A stretch of 64,000 bases of DNA. Origin: Azotobacter bryophylli (GTDB taxonomy: Bacteria; Pseudomonadota; Gammaproteobacteria; Pseudomonadales; Pseudomonadaceae). Location of the stretch: contig NZ_JBHRSJ010000016.1 of the NCBI RefSeq assembly GCF_042643485.1, positions 124,001-188,000 of the forward strand, written 5' to 3'. This document shows positions 53,880-62,679 of this stretch, piece by piece. Under the pieces are notes generated by a model. The model had not been told where the DNA came from, made no database searches, and was given only the letters and a program-made list of their open reading frames with translations. The stretch's first letter is position 1; every line of letters begins with the position of its first letter. A program made the translations under genes and the position numbers.

Positions 53880-54713
53880 ATGGATCTTTGGCTCGCTCTG
53901 CAGGCGCTGATTCTGGGTATCGTCGAGGGATTGACCGAATTTCTGCCGATATCCAGTACGGGGCATCAGATCATCATTGCCGATTTGCTCGGTTTCGTCG
54001 GTGATCGGGCCAAGGCGTTCAACATCATCATCCAGCTCGGGGCGATTCTCGCCGTGGTGTGGGAATTCCGTCAGCGGATCTTCGGCGTGGTGGTCGGGCT
54101 GCCCACGCAGCGCCAGGCGCAGCGCTTCACGATCAACCTGCTGATCGCCTTCCTGCCGGCTGTGGTGCTCGGTCTGACCTTCGCCGGGCTGATTGAGCAC
54201 TGGCTGTTCAATCCGGTGACCGTCGCCAGCGCCCTGGTCGTGGGCGGCGTGGTGATGCTCTGGGCGGAGAAGCGCGAGCACCGCATCGAGGTCCGGACGG
54301 TGGACGAGATGAGCTGGAAGCACGCCCTCAAGGTCGGCTGCGCCCAATGCCTGGCGCTGATTCCCGGCACCTCGCGTTCGGCCTCCACCATCATTGGCGG
54401 TCTGCTGTTCGGCCTGTCGCGCAAGGCCGCCACCGAGTTCTCCTTCTTCCTCGCCATGCCGACCATGGTCGGCGCCGCCGCGTACTCCGGCTACAAGCAC
54501 CGGGCGCTGTTCGCCAATGGCGGCGACCTGCCGATCTTCGCCCTCGGCTTCATGGCCTCGTTCGTCTTCGCCATGCTGTCGGTGCGGGCCTTGCTGCGCT
54601 TCATCGCCAGCCACAGTTACGCGGTTTTCGCCTGGTATCGCATCGGTTTCGGTCTGCTGATTCTCGCCACCTGGCGGCTGGGCGTGATCGATTGGAGTAC
54701 GGCGCAGGGCTGA
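53880..54713 (+). CDS. uppP: Undecaprenyl-diphosphatase UppP (BacA)
   Basis: Removes a phosphate from undecaprenyl pyrophosphate to recycle the lipid carrier for cell wall synthesis; confers bacitracin resistance when overproduced. The 277-residue, multi-helix membrane protein carries the BacA motifs EGLTEFLPISSTGHQ near residue 17 and LIPGTSRSASTIIGGLLFG. The start ATG at 53880 has GGGGG just upstream. It runs into the cold-shock gene with a 19-base gap. Confidence 0.95.
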   Translation: MDLWLALQALILGIVEGLTEFLPISSTGHQIIIADLLGFVGDRAKAFNIIIQLGAILAVVWEFRQRIFGVVVGLPTQRQAQRFTINLLIAFLPAVVLGLTFAGLIEHWLFNPVTVASALVVGGVVMLWAEKREHRIEVRTVDEMSWKHALKVGCAQCLALIPGTSRSASTIIGGLLFGLSRKAATEFSFFLAMPTMVGAAAYSGYKHRALFANGGDLPIFALGFMASFVFAMLSVRALLRFIASHSYAVFAWYRIGFGLLILATWRLGVIDWSTAQG

Positions 54714-54732
54714 GGTGAGGAGAACATCGGCC

Positions 54733-55434
54733 ATGGAACAGCGGGGCGTATTGAAAAACTGGAACGACGACAAGGGCTTCGGCTTCATCCAGCCCGAAAA
54801 GGGCGGTGAGCCCTTGTTCGTGCATATCTCGGCGATGCGTGGCGAGCGACGTCCCCAGACCGGCGAGACGGTGCTTTATCTGGCTGAGCGAGATCCGCAG
54901 GGGCGTATGCGGGCCAGACACATGCGCTTCGACGAGCTGAGCCTCGACCGCCCGGCTATTCGGCGCAAGCCGCGGCCAGCGGCCGCCCAGACCGAGAGTG
55001 CGCCGCACAAGGAGCGGCCAGGGCGAGGCGGAATTCAGAACCTGCCGTTCAAGCTGGTGTTGTTCCTTGGGCTCTGCACATTGCCGCTCGGTGGCGCGCT
55101 GCAGATGCTGTGGGTTTCGGGCTTCGTATGGCCGTTATATGCCTACGGACTGATCAGTCTGATCAGTTTCTTCCAGTACTGGAGCGACAAGAGCCGCGCC
55201 GAAAAGGGCCGCTGGCGTACACCGGAGAACAGCTTGCATGTCGCCGAACTGCTTGGCGGCTGGCCCGGTGCGTTGGTGGCACAGCAGCTCTTTCGCCACA
55301 AGACACGCAAGGTCTCGTATCAGTGGGTGTTCTGGGGGATCGTTGGGCTACACCAGCTCTTCTGGGGCGACTGGCTGTTGCTTGGCGGGAAGTTCAGCCG
55401 GCAAATTCTGCCGCAATGGGCGGGGCTCATGTAG
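54733..55434 (+). CDS. Cold-shock domain / DUF1294 membrane fusion protein
   Basis: 233 residues from the ATG at 54733. The N-terminal cold-shock domain (about 1-65) keeps RNP1 KGFGFI and RNP2 LFVHI. After a basic linker (about 70-110) come four hydrophobic helices with DUF1294 features: ISFFQYWSDKSRAEKGRWRT and SLHVAELLGGWPGALVAQQL, then RHKTRKVSYQ. A nucleic-acid-binding domain is thus tethered to the inner membrane. The combination is widespread, but its role is not known. Confidence 0.9.
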   Translation: MEQRGVLKNWNDDKGFGFIQPEKGGEPLFVHISAMRGERRPQTGETVLYLAERDPQGRMRARHMRFDELSLDRPAIRRKPRPAAAQTESAPHKERPGRGGIQNLPFKLVLFLGLCTLPLGGALQMLWVSGFVWPLYAYGLISLISFFQYWSDKSRAEKGRWRTPENSLHVAELLGGWPGALVAQQLFRHKTRKVSYQWVFWGIVGLHQLFWGDWLLLGGKFSRQILPQWAGLM

Positions 55435-55491
55435 GAGCGGACGCATCTGTGATCGGCAACTCGCAATGCATCCGCTCTCGCACACAAAAGC

Positions 55492-55513
55492 AGCCGGCCT
55501 GTGCAGGCCGGCT
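55492..55513 (-). terminator. Terminator of ybiT
   Basis: AGCCGGCCTG and CAGGCCGGCT form a perfect 10-base stem. Read on the minus strand it is followed by GCTTTTGTG. It lies eight bases after the ybiT stop; the opposite orientation may assist the end of the cold-shock gene. Confidence 0.75.
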
Positions 55514-55520
55514 GGGTTCC

Positions 55521-57110
55521 TCAAATGACGACGCCCTGGCTGCGTAGGTAGTCGTCGTAGCTGCCGCTGAAGTCGGTGACGCCGTTCTCCGACAGCTCGA
55601 TGATGCGGCTCGCCAGCGAGCTGACGAACTCGCGGTCGTGGCTGACGAAGATCAGCGTGCCCGGGTAGTTCTCCAGCGCCAGGTTGAGCGCCTCGATGGA
55701 TTCCATGTCGAGGTGGTTGGTCGGTTCGTCCATCACCAGCACGTTGGGCTTGGCCAGGATCAGCTTGCCGAACAGCATGCGGCCCTGCTCGCCGCCGGAA
55801 ATCACCTTCACCGATTTGCGGATGTCGTCGTTGGAGAACAGCATGCGCCCGAGGGTGCCGCGGATCAGCTGCTCGCCGCCCTGGGTCCACTGGCCCATCC
55901 AGTCGAACAGAGTCATGTCGTCGGCGAAGTCGTCGGCATGGTCCTGGGCGAAGTAGCCGACTTCGGCGCTTTCGGCCCATTTCACCTCGCCGCGCATGGG
56001 CGGCATTTCGCCGACCAGGGTGCGCAGCAGGGTGGTCTTGCCGATGCCGTTCGGGCCGATGATGGCGACTCGCTCGCCGGCCTCGATCTGCAGGGAGAGA
56101 TCGCGGAACAGCGGCGTGCCGTCGAAGCCCTGGCTGACCTTCTCCAGCGTCACCGCCTGGCGGTGCAGCTTCTTGGTCTGCTCGAAGCGGATGAACGGGC
56201 TGACCCGGCTGGACGGCTTGACCTCTTCCAGCTGGATCTTGTCGATCTGTTTGGCGCGGCTAGTGGCCTGCTTGGCCTTGGAGGCGTTGGCCGAGAAGCG
56301 GCTGACGAAGGTCTGCAGTTCGGCGATCTGCGCTTTCTTCTTGGCGTTGTCGGCCAGCAGGCGTTCGCGGGCCTGGGTCGCCGCGGTCATGTACTCGTCG
56401 TAGTTGCCGGGGAACAGGCGCAGCTCGCCGTAGTCCAGGTCGGCCATGTGGGTGCAGACGCTGTTCAGGAAGTGGCGGTCGTGGGAGATGATGATCATGG
56501 TGGAGTTGCGCGCCGTGAGCACGCCTTCCAGCCAGCGGATGGTGTTGATGTCCAGGTGGTTGGTCGGTTCGTCCAGCAGCAGCACGTCCGGATCGGAGAA
56601 CAGCGCCTGGGCCAGCAGCACGCGCAGCTTCCAGCCGGGCGCCACGGCGCTCATCGGGCCGAAGTGCTGCTCCAGCGGAATGCCCACGCCGAGCAGCAGC
56701 TCGCCGGCGCGGGATTCGGCAGTGTAGCCGTCGAACTCGGCGAACTGCACCTCCAGCTCGGCGACCTTCATGCCATCCTCTTCGCTCATCTCCGGCAGGG
56801 CGTAGATGCGGTCGCGCTCGGCCTTCACCGCCCAGAGCTCGGCATGGCCCATGATCACGGTGTCGATCACCGTGCAGTCCTCATAGGCGAACTGGTCCTG
56901 GCGCAGCTTGCCCAGCCGTACGTTGGGCTCCAGCATCACTTGGCCGGCCGACGGCTCCAGCTCGCCGCCGAGGATCTTCATGAACGTCGACTTGCCGCAG
57001 CCGTTGGCGCCGATGAGGCCGTAGCGGTTGCCGTTGCCGAACTTGACGGAAACGTTCTCGAACAGGGGCTTGGCCCCGAACTGCATGGTGATGTTGGCGG
57101 TAGAAATCAC
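55521..57110 (-). CDS. ybiT: ABC-F family ATPase YbiT
   Basis: Soluble twin-ATPase of 529 residues acting on ribosomes (translation factor type), not a transporter. It is nearly colinear with E. coli YbiT: MISTANITMQFGAKPLFENV, Walker A GANGCGKST and GPNGIGKTT, and EPTNHLD in both halves. The first signature is the atypical VAPGWKLRVLLAQ, as in E. coli; the second is ISGGEQGRMLFG. The inter-domain P-site tRNA interaction motif region holds NKKKAQ-type helices (DNAKKKAQIAELQTFVSRFS). Confidence 0.94.
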   Translation of the reverse strand: MISTANITMQFGAKPLFENVSVKFGNGNRYGLIGANGCGKSTFMKILGGELEPSAGQVMLEPNVRLGKLRQDQFAYEDCTVIDTVIMGHAELWAVKAERDRIYALPEMSEEDGMKVAELEVQFAEFDGYTAESRAGELLLGVGIPLEQHFGPMSAVAPGWKLRVLLAQALFSDPDVLLLDEPTNHLDINTIRWLEGVLTARNSTMIIISHDRHFLNSVCTHMADLDYGELRLFPGNYDEYMTAATQARERLLADNAKKKAQIAELQTFVSRFSANASKAKQATSRAKQIDKIQLEEVKPSSRVSPFIRFEQTKKLHRQAVTLEKVSQGFDGTPLFRDLSLQIEAGERVAIIGPNGIGKTTLLRTLVGEMPPMRGEVKWAESAEVGYFAQDHADDFADDMTLFDWMGQWTQGGEQLIRGTLGRMLFSNDDIRKSVKVISGGEQGRMLFGKLILAKPNVLVMDEPTNHLDMESIEALNLALENYPGTLIFVSHDREFVSSLASRIIELSENGVTDFSGSYDDYLRSQGVVI

Positions 57111-57206
57111 GATCTGGTCCCGGTAGCCACGTCTTGGCGCAAAAGGTGCCGATTGTAGCGAGTCGAGGGCGCCAAGGGCAGCGGAACCGACGAAGTCCGT
57201 CGGGTA

Positions 57207-58415
57207 TCAGGGCTTGCCCTCGAGCGTGGCCAGCCCGGCAGCGGGACCGCTGCGTCGGTGCAGGGTCAGCGTCAGGGCCAGTGCGCCGAAGGCGGCGACG
57301 GTGCAGAGGAGGAAGACCGAACGGAAGCCCTGGTTCGCGATGATCAGCCCCATCAGCGGTCCGCAGATGCCCAGTGCCAGGTCCAGGAACAGCGAATAGG
57401 CACCGATGGTCGATCCGCGGCTGGCGGCCGGGGCCAGCTTCACCGCCTCGACGCCTAGGGCCGGGAAGACCAGGGAGAAGCCGAAGCCGGTCAGGGACGC
57501 CCCGGCCATGGTCGCCAGGCGGTCCGGCGCGGCCCAGAGCAAAGCCAGGCCGATAGCCTCCACCAGCAGGCTGACCATCGCCACCGGGGAGCCGCCGAAA
57601 CGGTCGATCGCCCTGGCGAACAGCAGGCGGGCGGCGATGAAGCTGAAGCCGAAGGCGGTCAGGCAGTATTCCGCATGCGCCCAGCCATGGCTGCCGTAAT
57701 AGAGCGTGATGAAGGCGGCGATGGTGCCATAGCCGAGCGTGCCCAGGGCAAGCGCCAGGCCATGGGGGGTGACCCGGCCGAGCACCTTCATGAACCCCAG
57801 GCGCTCGCCGATCTGTGGCGGCACCCCGGTCTTCGCTCCGGCGAGGGCGAGCCCGGCCAGGGCCGCCAGCAGCACGCTGAGGCCCATGCTGGAAAGGCCG
57901 TATCGACCGGTCAGCCAGGTCCCCAGGGGGGCGCCGAAGGCGATGCCGGCATAGCAGGCGATCCCGTTCCAGGAAATCACCCGGCCGGTACCGCTGCCGC
58001 CCAGTTGGCCGATTCCCCAGGTGATGGAGGCCGAGGCGATCAGACTGAGGGCGCCGCCCAGCGCCACCCGGCTGAGCAGCAACAGGCCCAGGCTGAGGGG
58101 CGGCCGGTCCAGCCACAGGGCGGCGAGCGCCATCAGCAGGCCGCTGCAGGCGCAGCCGGCCAGACCATGGATGATCGCCCGCTTCGGCCCGGCACTGTCG
58201 ATCAGACGGCCGGCCAGGGGACGCACGCCCAACGTCACCAGATACTGCAGGCTGATGACCAGACCGGCGAGCAGCGCGCTGTAGCCCAGCCGCTCGTGGA
58301 CCAGCCCCGGTATCACCGCGAGGGTGATACCGACGCCGAGATAGCCGATGAAGGAAAAGCAGACGATCGAGACGATCTGGAGCGTGGCGCTGCGGGAGGA
58401 GAGGGCACTGGTCAT
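57207..58415 (-). CDS. Major facilitator superfamily transporter (YhhS/YfcJ-like)
   Basis: 402 residues from the ATG at 58415 (MTSALSSRSATLQIVSIVCF) with twelve predicted membrane helices. The loop 2-3 signature of MFS is recognisable in GVRPLAGRLIDSAGPKRAII. Overall similarity is to the YhhS/YfcJ arabinose-efflux-like permeases, whose substrates are uncertain. It lies 96 bases upstream of ybiT on the same strand, and its start codon precedes a short gap from the parvulin gene. Confidence 0.88.
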   Translation of the reverse strand: MTSALSSRSATLQIVSIVCFSFIGYLGVGITLAVIPGLVHERLGYSALLAGLVISLQYLVTLGVRPLAGRLIDSAGPKRAIIHGLAGCACSGLLMALAALWLDRPPLSLGLLLLSRVALGGALSLIASASITWGIGQLGGSGTGRVISWNGIACYAGIAFGAPLGTWLTGRYGLSSMGLSVLLAALAGLALAGAKTGVPPQIGERLGFMKVLGRVTPHGLALALGTLGYGTIAAFITLYYGSHGWAHAEYCLTAFGFSFIAARLLFARAIDRFGGSPVAMVSLLVEAIGLALLWAAPDRLATMAGASLTGFGFSLVFPALGVEAVKLAPAASRGSTIGAYSLFLDLALGICGPLMGLIIANQGFRSVFLLCTVAAFGALALTLTLHRRSGPAAGLATLEGKP

Positions 58416-58544
58416 TATTGTTGTTCCAGTTCGGGTGGGCGTTCCGTGCACCACCCCATGATGCGCAGCCGGCCGTCCCGATGGAAGTCCCGCCATGCGG
58501 ACGGGGCGCCCCTCTGTGCGCTGATCGCACAGGTCAGGCGTCGC

Positions 58545-58823
58545 TCAGTCGCGGTAGAATGTCTGTACCAGGTGATAGCCGAACTGGGTCTTGACCGGGC
58601 CGTGGATGTCGCGCAGGGGTTTGCGGAAGATCACCTGGTCGATCGCTCGCACCATCTGCCCGGGGCGGACCTCGCCCAGGTCGCCGCCGCGCTTGGCCGA
58701 AGGGCAGATCGAATGCTTGCGCGCCAGGCTGGCGAAGTCCTCGCCCTTGGCCAGGCGCTGCTTCAATTGCGCCGCCTCGGCTTCGGTTCTGACCAGAATG
58801 TGCCGCGCCATCGCTTTGGCCAT
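58545..58823 (-). CDS. ppiC: Parvulin-type peptidyl-prolyl cis-trans isomerase PpiC
   Basis: Small stand-alone parvulin of 92 residues. It has ARHILVRTEAEAAQLKQRLA, GEDFASLARKHSICPSAKRG, GDLGEVRPGQMV and the C-terminal TQFGYHLVQ, all signature elements. Length matches E. coli PpiC (93). No signal peptide, so it is cytoplasmic. Divergent from the PilU-like gene. Confidence 0.94.
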   Translation of the reverse strand: MAKAMARHILVRTEAEAAQLKQRLAKGEDFASLARKHSICPSAKRGGDLGEVRPGQMVRAIDQVIFRKPLRDIHGPVKTQFGYHLVQTFYRD

Positions 58824-58950
58824 GAAGGAGTCCTCATCTTGGAAATCTCCTCATTGTGCCAGAGGAGGGCCGCTCTTAGAGTCGCCAGGGTCCCGGCCCG
58901 CCATCCGGCGTGGCCTCATCACCCCCGCTTTCGCCCCGCAGACTGAGCAC

Positions 58951-60129
58951 ATGGATATCCAATCGATGCTGAAAATCCTGGCCACCCAGGATGGTTCGGA
59001 CCTTTACCTCTCCACCGGCGCACCGCCCTGCGCCAAGTTCAACGGGGTGCTCAAGGCGCTCAGTCAGGAGCCGCTGAAGCCCGGCGAGGTCGCCACGATC
59101 GCCGAGGGACTGATGGACGCCGAGCAGCGTGCCGAGTTCGACCGCGAGCTGGAGATGAACCTGGCCATCTCCCTGCAGAACATCGGCCGCTTCCGCGTCA
59201 ACATCTTCAAGCAGCGCAACGAGGTGTCCATCGTCGCCCGCAACATCAAGCTGGACATCCCCCGCTTCGAGGACCTCAAGCTGCCCAAGGTGCTGCTCGA
59301 CGTGGTGATGGAGAAACGCGGGCTGGTGCTCTTCGTCGGCGGCACCGGCTCCGGCAAGTCCACCTCCCTGGCGGCGCTGATCGACTACCGCAACCGCAAC
59401 AGCGGCGGACACATCATCACCATCGAGGATCCGGTGGAATACGTGCACCGGCACAAGAAGTCGATCATCAACCAGCGCGAGGTCGGCGTGGACACCCGCA
59501 GCTTCCACGCGGCGCTGAAGAACACCCTGCGCCAGGCGCCGGACGTGATCCTGATCGGCGAGATCCGCGACCGGGCGACCATGGAGCACGCCCTGGCCTT
59601 CGCCGACACCGGCCATCTGGCGATCTCCACGCTGCACGCCAACAACGCCAACCAGGCGCTGGACCGCATCATCAACTTCTTCCCGGAGGAGCGCCGCCCG
59701 CAGCTACTCAACGACCTGGGCAACAACCTCAAGGCCTTCATCTCCCAGCGGCTGGTCAAGACCCAGGACGGCAAGCGTCGGGCCGCGGTCGAGGTGCTGC
59801 TGGGCACGCCGACGGTGCGCGACCTGATCAAGCGCAGCGAGCTGGGCGAGATCAAGGAGATCATGGAGAAGTCGCGCAACCTCGGTATGCAGACCTTCGA
59901 CCAGGCGTTGATTGAGCTGGTGAAGGAGGGCGCCATCGGCGAGGAGGAGGCGCTGCGCAATGCCGACTCGGCGAACAACGTACGGCTGCAACTGAAGCTG
60001 CACCGCGATGGCGGAGTGACGGGTAGCGCGCCGGCCCGGCCAGAGGCAGCGGACGGAGAGGGCGGCGCTTCCTGGCTGGACCTGAAACTGGAGGCCCTGG
60101 AAGAGCCGGAGGAAGCCGACAAGGCCTGA
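58951..60129 (+). CDS. PilT/PilU-family type IV pilus retraction ATPase
   Basis: 392 residues from the ATG at 58951 (MDIQSMLKILATQDGSDLYL). Walker A is GGTGSGKSTS; the Asp box, His box and AIRSGE-like core are ITIEDPVEYVHRHKKS, STLHANNANQALDRIINFFP and VILIGEIRDRATMEHALAFA. The C-terminus (about 345-392) is acidic and extends beyond PilT. The set resembles PilU rather than PilT, but it differs from canonical PilU throughout and there is no pilT beside it, so it is a paralogue of PilU (sometimes called PilT2). It would power or modulate pilus retraction. Confidence 0.9.
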   Translation: MDIQSMLKILATQDGSDLYLSTGAPPCAKFNGVLKALSQEPLKPGEVATIAEGLMDAEQRAEFDRELEMNLAISLQNIGRFRVNIFKQRNEVSIVARNIKLDIPRFEDLKLPKVLLDVVMEKRGLVLFVGGTGSGKSTSLAALIDYRNRNSGGHIITIEDPVEYVHRHKKSIINQREVGVDTRSFHAALKNTLRQAPDVILIGEIRDRATMEHALAFADTGHLAISTLHANNANQALDRIINFFPEERRPQLLNDLGNNLKAFISQRLVKTQDGKRRAAVEVLLGTPTVRDLIKRSELGEIKEIMEKSRNLGMQTFDQALIELVKEGAIGEEEALRNADSANNVRLQLKLHRDGGVTGSAPARPEAADGEGGASWLDLKLEALEEPEEADKA

Positions 60130-60152
60130 CGCCCGTCGCCACACACCGAAAG

Positions 60153-60177
60153 AGAGGCCCGCAGCTCGCGGGCCTCT
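60153..60177. terminator. Terminator between the PilU-like gene and the binding-protein/OmpA gene
   Basis: AGAGGCCCGC and GCGGGCCTCT form a 10-base perfect stem around AGCTC. It lies between two convergent genes. The flanking T/A content is modest. Confidence 0.7.
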
Positions 60178-60186
60178 TCGTCTGCA

Positions 60187-61557
60187 TCAGTAGACCCAGA
60201 CCTCGACCCGGCGGTTCTTGTGCCGTCCTTCGTCTGCGCTGTTGGCCGCCACCGGCAGGGCATCGCCGAGACCGATGACCTCGCGGAAGGTCACGCCGGA
60301 CTTGACCAATTCGCGGCGGACCGCCATCGCGCGCATCTTCGACAGCAGGACGCCGCGCTCTGCATCCTGCTTGTGATCGCCGAAGCCGACCAGCACCACC
60401 GAGTTCTCCAGCTTGCGGTTGTCGCGCAGATAGGCGACCAGCCGGTTCAGATCGCGCATGGCCTTGTTGTCCAGCGTGGAGCTGCCTTCCTGAAAGCGGA
60501 AATTCACCGATAGGCGCTGCGCCTCGCGCGCCAGTTGCTGATAGTTCTCCGGCATGTCGACGCGGGGCTTGACCGGTACCGCCTGCACCCGCTGCGCGAT
60601 GAAGCCGTTTTCCGCGACGATGGCCTGGCCGCGCGGGCTGTGGGCGAACTCCACCAGCGCCTTGGTCCAGGAGCGGGTCAGTGCCGGCTGGTTGTAGAGG
60701 AACAGGCGGCGGGACAGCGGGTAGTCCTCGGTGGCGATCAGACCGGCGTCGGGCAGCATCGGCAGGGAATCGCCGGCGGAAACCGCCACCGGCTTGGCCT
60801 CGCGGACATAGGGCAGGCCGATGAAGCCGATCCCGGCCGGGTCCCCGCTGACCGCGGTGGACAGCTCGACGCTGGACTCGAAGCGCCTGGCACTGGCGGC
60901 CAGGCTCTTGCCGTGGGCCTTGAGCACCAGCTCCCTGAAGGTGTCGTAGGTGCCGGACTGCTCGTCGCGGGCATACAGGTGGATGGGCCCGCCACGCCCG
61001 CCGAGCTGTTCCCAGGTGGTCAGTTCGCCGGCGAACACCTGGGCCAGTTGCGCCAGGCTCAGGGATTGCAGCGGGTTGTCGGGATGGAGGATGACCGCCA
61101 GACCGTCGATGGCGATCACCTGTTCGGCATCCGGACTGCGCAGGTCGCCGAGCGCCGCAAGGCTGGCGATCTCCTCGTCCCTGATCGGCCGCGAGGAGGC
61201 AGCCAGGTCGGCCTGGCCCGCCAGCAGGGCGGTGAAGCCGGTGCTCGAACCGTGCGCGCCGATCTCCGCCACGACGGGACGCCCGGCGCTGTCGGTAGCC
61301 AGCACCCGCTGTTCGTTGGCACCGTCGCCGTTCTCGATGCGGATGTCGCGCATCCCCTGGGCTTCGAACAGTCCCTTGACCAGCGCCGGGGCCAGCGCGG
61401 CGCCGATGGTATTGGAACCCTGGATGCGCAGCGCGGCCGGCTCGGCCGTCGCCATCTGACCAGCGACGGATCCGGTCCAGGGCAGGGTTGCGCAGAGAAG
61501 TCCGATCAGGAGGGAACCGGCACGTTTCCTTGTTGCGTTGGCACTAGTGCGCGACAT
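60187..61557 (-). CDS. Periplasmic phosphate-binding-like domain fused to an OmpA peptidoglycan-binding domain
   Basis: 456 residues from the ATG at 61557 (GTG at 61569 is an alternative). A signal peptide (AGSLLIGLLCATLPWTGSVAG) precedes a PstS/PBP-like domain: IQGSNTIGAALAPALVKGLF, GHSSTGF-like AHGSSTGFTALL, the ASSRPIRDEE segment and DEQSGTYDTFRELV. The C-terminal OmpA domain (about 345-456) has FRFQEGSSTLDNKAMRDLNR, VLVGFGDHKQDAERG and GHKNRRVEVW-like RHKNRRVEVWVY. The protein is probably anchored to the cell wall while binding an anion. The ligand is unknown; phosphate is only suggested by fold. Confidence 0.9.
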   Translation of the reverse strand: MSRTSANATRKRAGSLLIGLLCATLPWTGSVAGQMATAEPAALRIQGSNTIGAALAPALVKGLFEAQGMRDIRIENGDGANEQRVLATDSAGRPVVAEIGAHGSSTGFTALLAGQADLAASSRPIRDEEIASLAALGDLRSPDAEQVIAIDGLAVILHPDNPLQSLSLAQLAQVFAGELTTWEQLGGRGGPIHLYARDEQSGTYDTFRELVLKAHGKSLAASARRFESSVELSTAVSGDPAGIGFIGLPYVREAKPVAVSAGDSLPMLPDAGLIATEDYPLSRRLFLYNQPALTRSWTKALVEFAHSPRGQAIVAENGFIAQRVQAVPVKPRVDMPENYQQLAREAQRLSVNFRFQEGSSTLDNKAMRDLNRLVAYLRDNRKLENSVVLVGFGDHKQDAERGVLLSKMRAMAVRRELVKSGVTFREVIGLGDALPVAANSADEGRHKNRRVEVWVY

Positions 61558-61692
61558 CGGTTGAAGCACCTTTTCTTGGTATTGGTTGGAAGGTGCCGGG
61601 AGAATAAGTCAGTCCGGTTACTGATATGTTTCAGTATAAGTACGGCCAGGACATGCCCGGCCGGAAGTGTGATTGCCGTCACCCGCCGCCGA

Positions 61693-62505
61693 TCAGTCCA
61701 GCTCCAGCCAGACCGGGGCGTGATCGGACGGCTTGTCCATGCCGCGCAGATCGTAGTCGATGCCCGCCGCCTTGAGGCGTCCCTTGAGGGCCTCGGAAAC
61801 CAGGATCAGGTCGATGCGCAGCCCGCGCTTGGGTTCGTCCTCGAAGCCGCGGCTGCGGTAGTCGAACCAGCTGAAGCGATCGTTCGCCTCTGGGTGCAGG
61901 GTGCGGAAGCTGTCCTGCAGGCCCCAACCCTTGAGCCGGGCCATCCATTCGCGCTCCTCCGGCAGGAAGCTGCACTTGCCGGTGCGCAGCCAGCGCTTGG
62001 CGTTGTCCGCGCCGATGCCGATATCGCAGTCCTCCGGGGAAATGTTGAAGTCGCCCATCAGCGCCAGCTCCTGGTCGGGGGCGAAGCGGGTCTCCAGCAG
62101 GGCCTGCAGGTCGGCGTAGAAGCGGGTCTTGGCCGGGAACTTCACCGGGTGGACGCGGCTCTCGCCCTGCGGGAAGTAGCCGTTCATCACGGTGATCTGC
62201 CGACCGTCCGCGTCGGCGAAGGTGCCCCAGATGAAGCGCTTCTGCGATTCCTCGCCATCGTCGGGAAAGCCTTTTTCCAAGGCCAGGGGCGGCTGGCGGG
62301 AGAGCAGGGCGACGCCGTAATGGCCTTTCTGCCCGTGGTAGTGCACGTGATAGCCGAGCGCCTCGATTTCCGCCCGGGGAAACTGCTCGTCGGCGACCTT
62401 GGTTTCCTGCAGGCCGATCACGTCCGGTCGATGCTTTTCGATCAGCGCCGCCAGTTGGTGCGGGCGGGCGCGCAGGCCGTTGATATTGAAGGAGACGATC
62501 TTCAT
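61693..62505 (-). CDS. xthA: Exodeoxyribonuclease III
   Basis: AP endonuclease and 3'-5' exonuclease for base excision repair. The 270 residues carry FNINGLRAR, the catalytic metal-binding Glu34 in LQETKV, YHVHYHGQKGHYGVALLSR, GDFNISPEDCDIG, and the final SDHAPVWLEL active-site segment. The SWFDYRSRGF motif near residue 213 is typical. Length equals the Pseudomonas enzymes. Confidence 0.96.
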   Translation of the reverse strand: MKIVSFNINGLRARPHQLAALIEKHRPDVIGLQETKVADEQFPRAEIEALGYHVHYHGQKGHYGVALLSRQPPLALEKGFPDDGEESQKRFIWGTFADADGRQITVMNGYFPQGESRVHPVKFPAKTRFYADLQALLETRFAPDQELALMGDFNISPEDCDIGIGADNAKRWLRTGKCSFLPEEREWMARLKGWGLQDSFRTLHPEANDRFSWFDYRSRGFEDEPKRGLRIDLILVSEALKGRLKAAGIDYDLRGMDKPSDHAPVWLELD

Positions 62506-62679
62506 GGGCAGCCGGTCCGAAGAAAAGCGGCCATGCTAGCCGATTGCCGGGAGGGGCGGCCAGTCAACTGGCTAGGGACCGGGGGCGGTGCTAAGTTCCT
62601 TAAGATGCGAACCGGGACGTTCAACGGCGCACGCGCTGCTTTCCGGCCATCTGGAATGGAAAATCGAGAGGTCACGACT

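Noticed and set aside
55638..57158. A 506-codon open frame antisense to ybiT
   Set aside because: A composition artefact of a GC-rich genome; the minus-strand ABC-F protein is colinear with E. coli YbiT.
60535..62679. A very long plus-strand extension in front of the GNAT gene
   Set aside because: It is antisense to the OmpA fusion and xthA, both well supported. Only the last 213 codons match a GNAT fold and have their own start.
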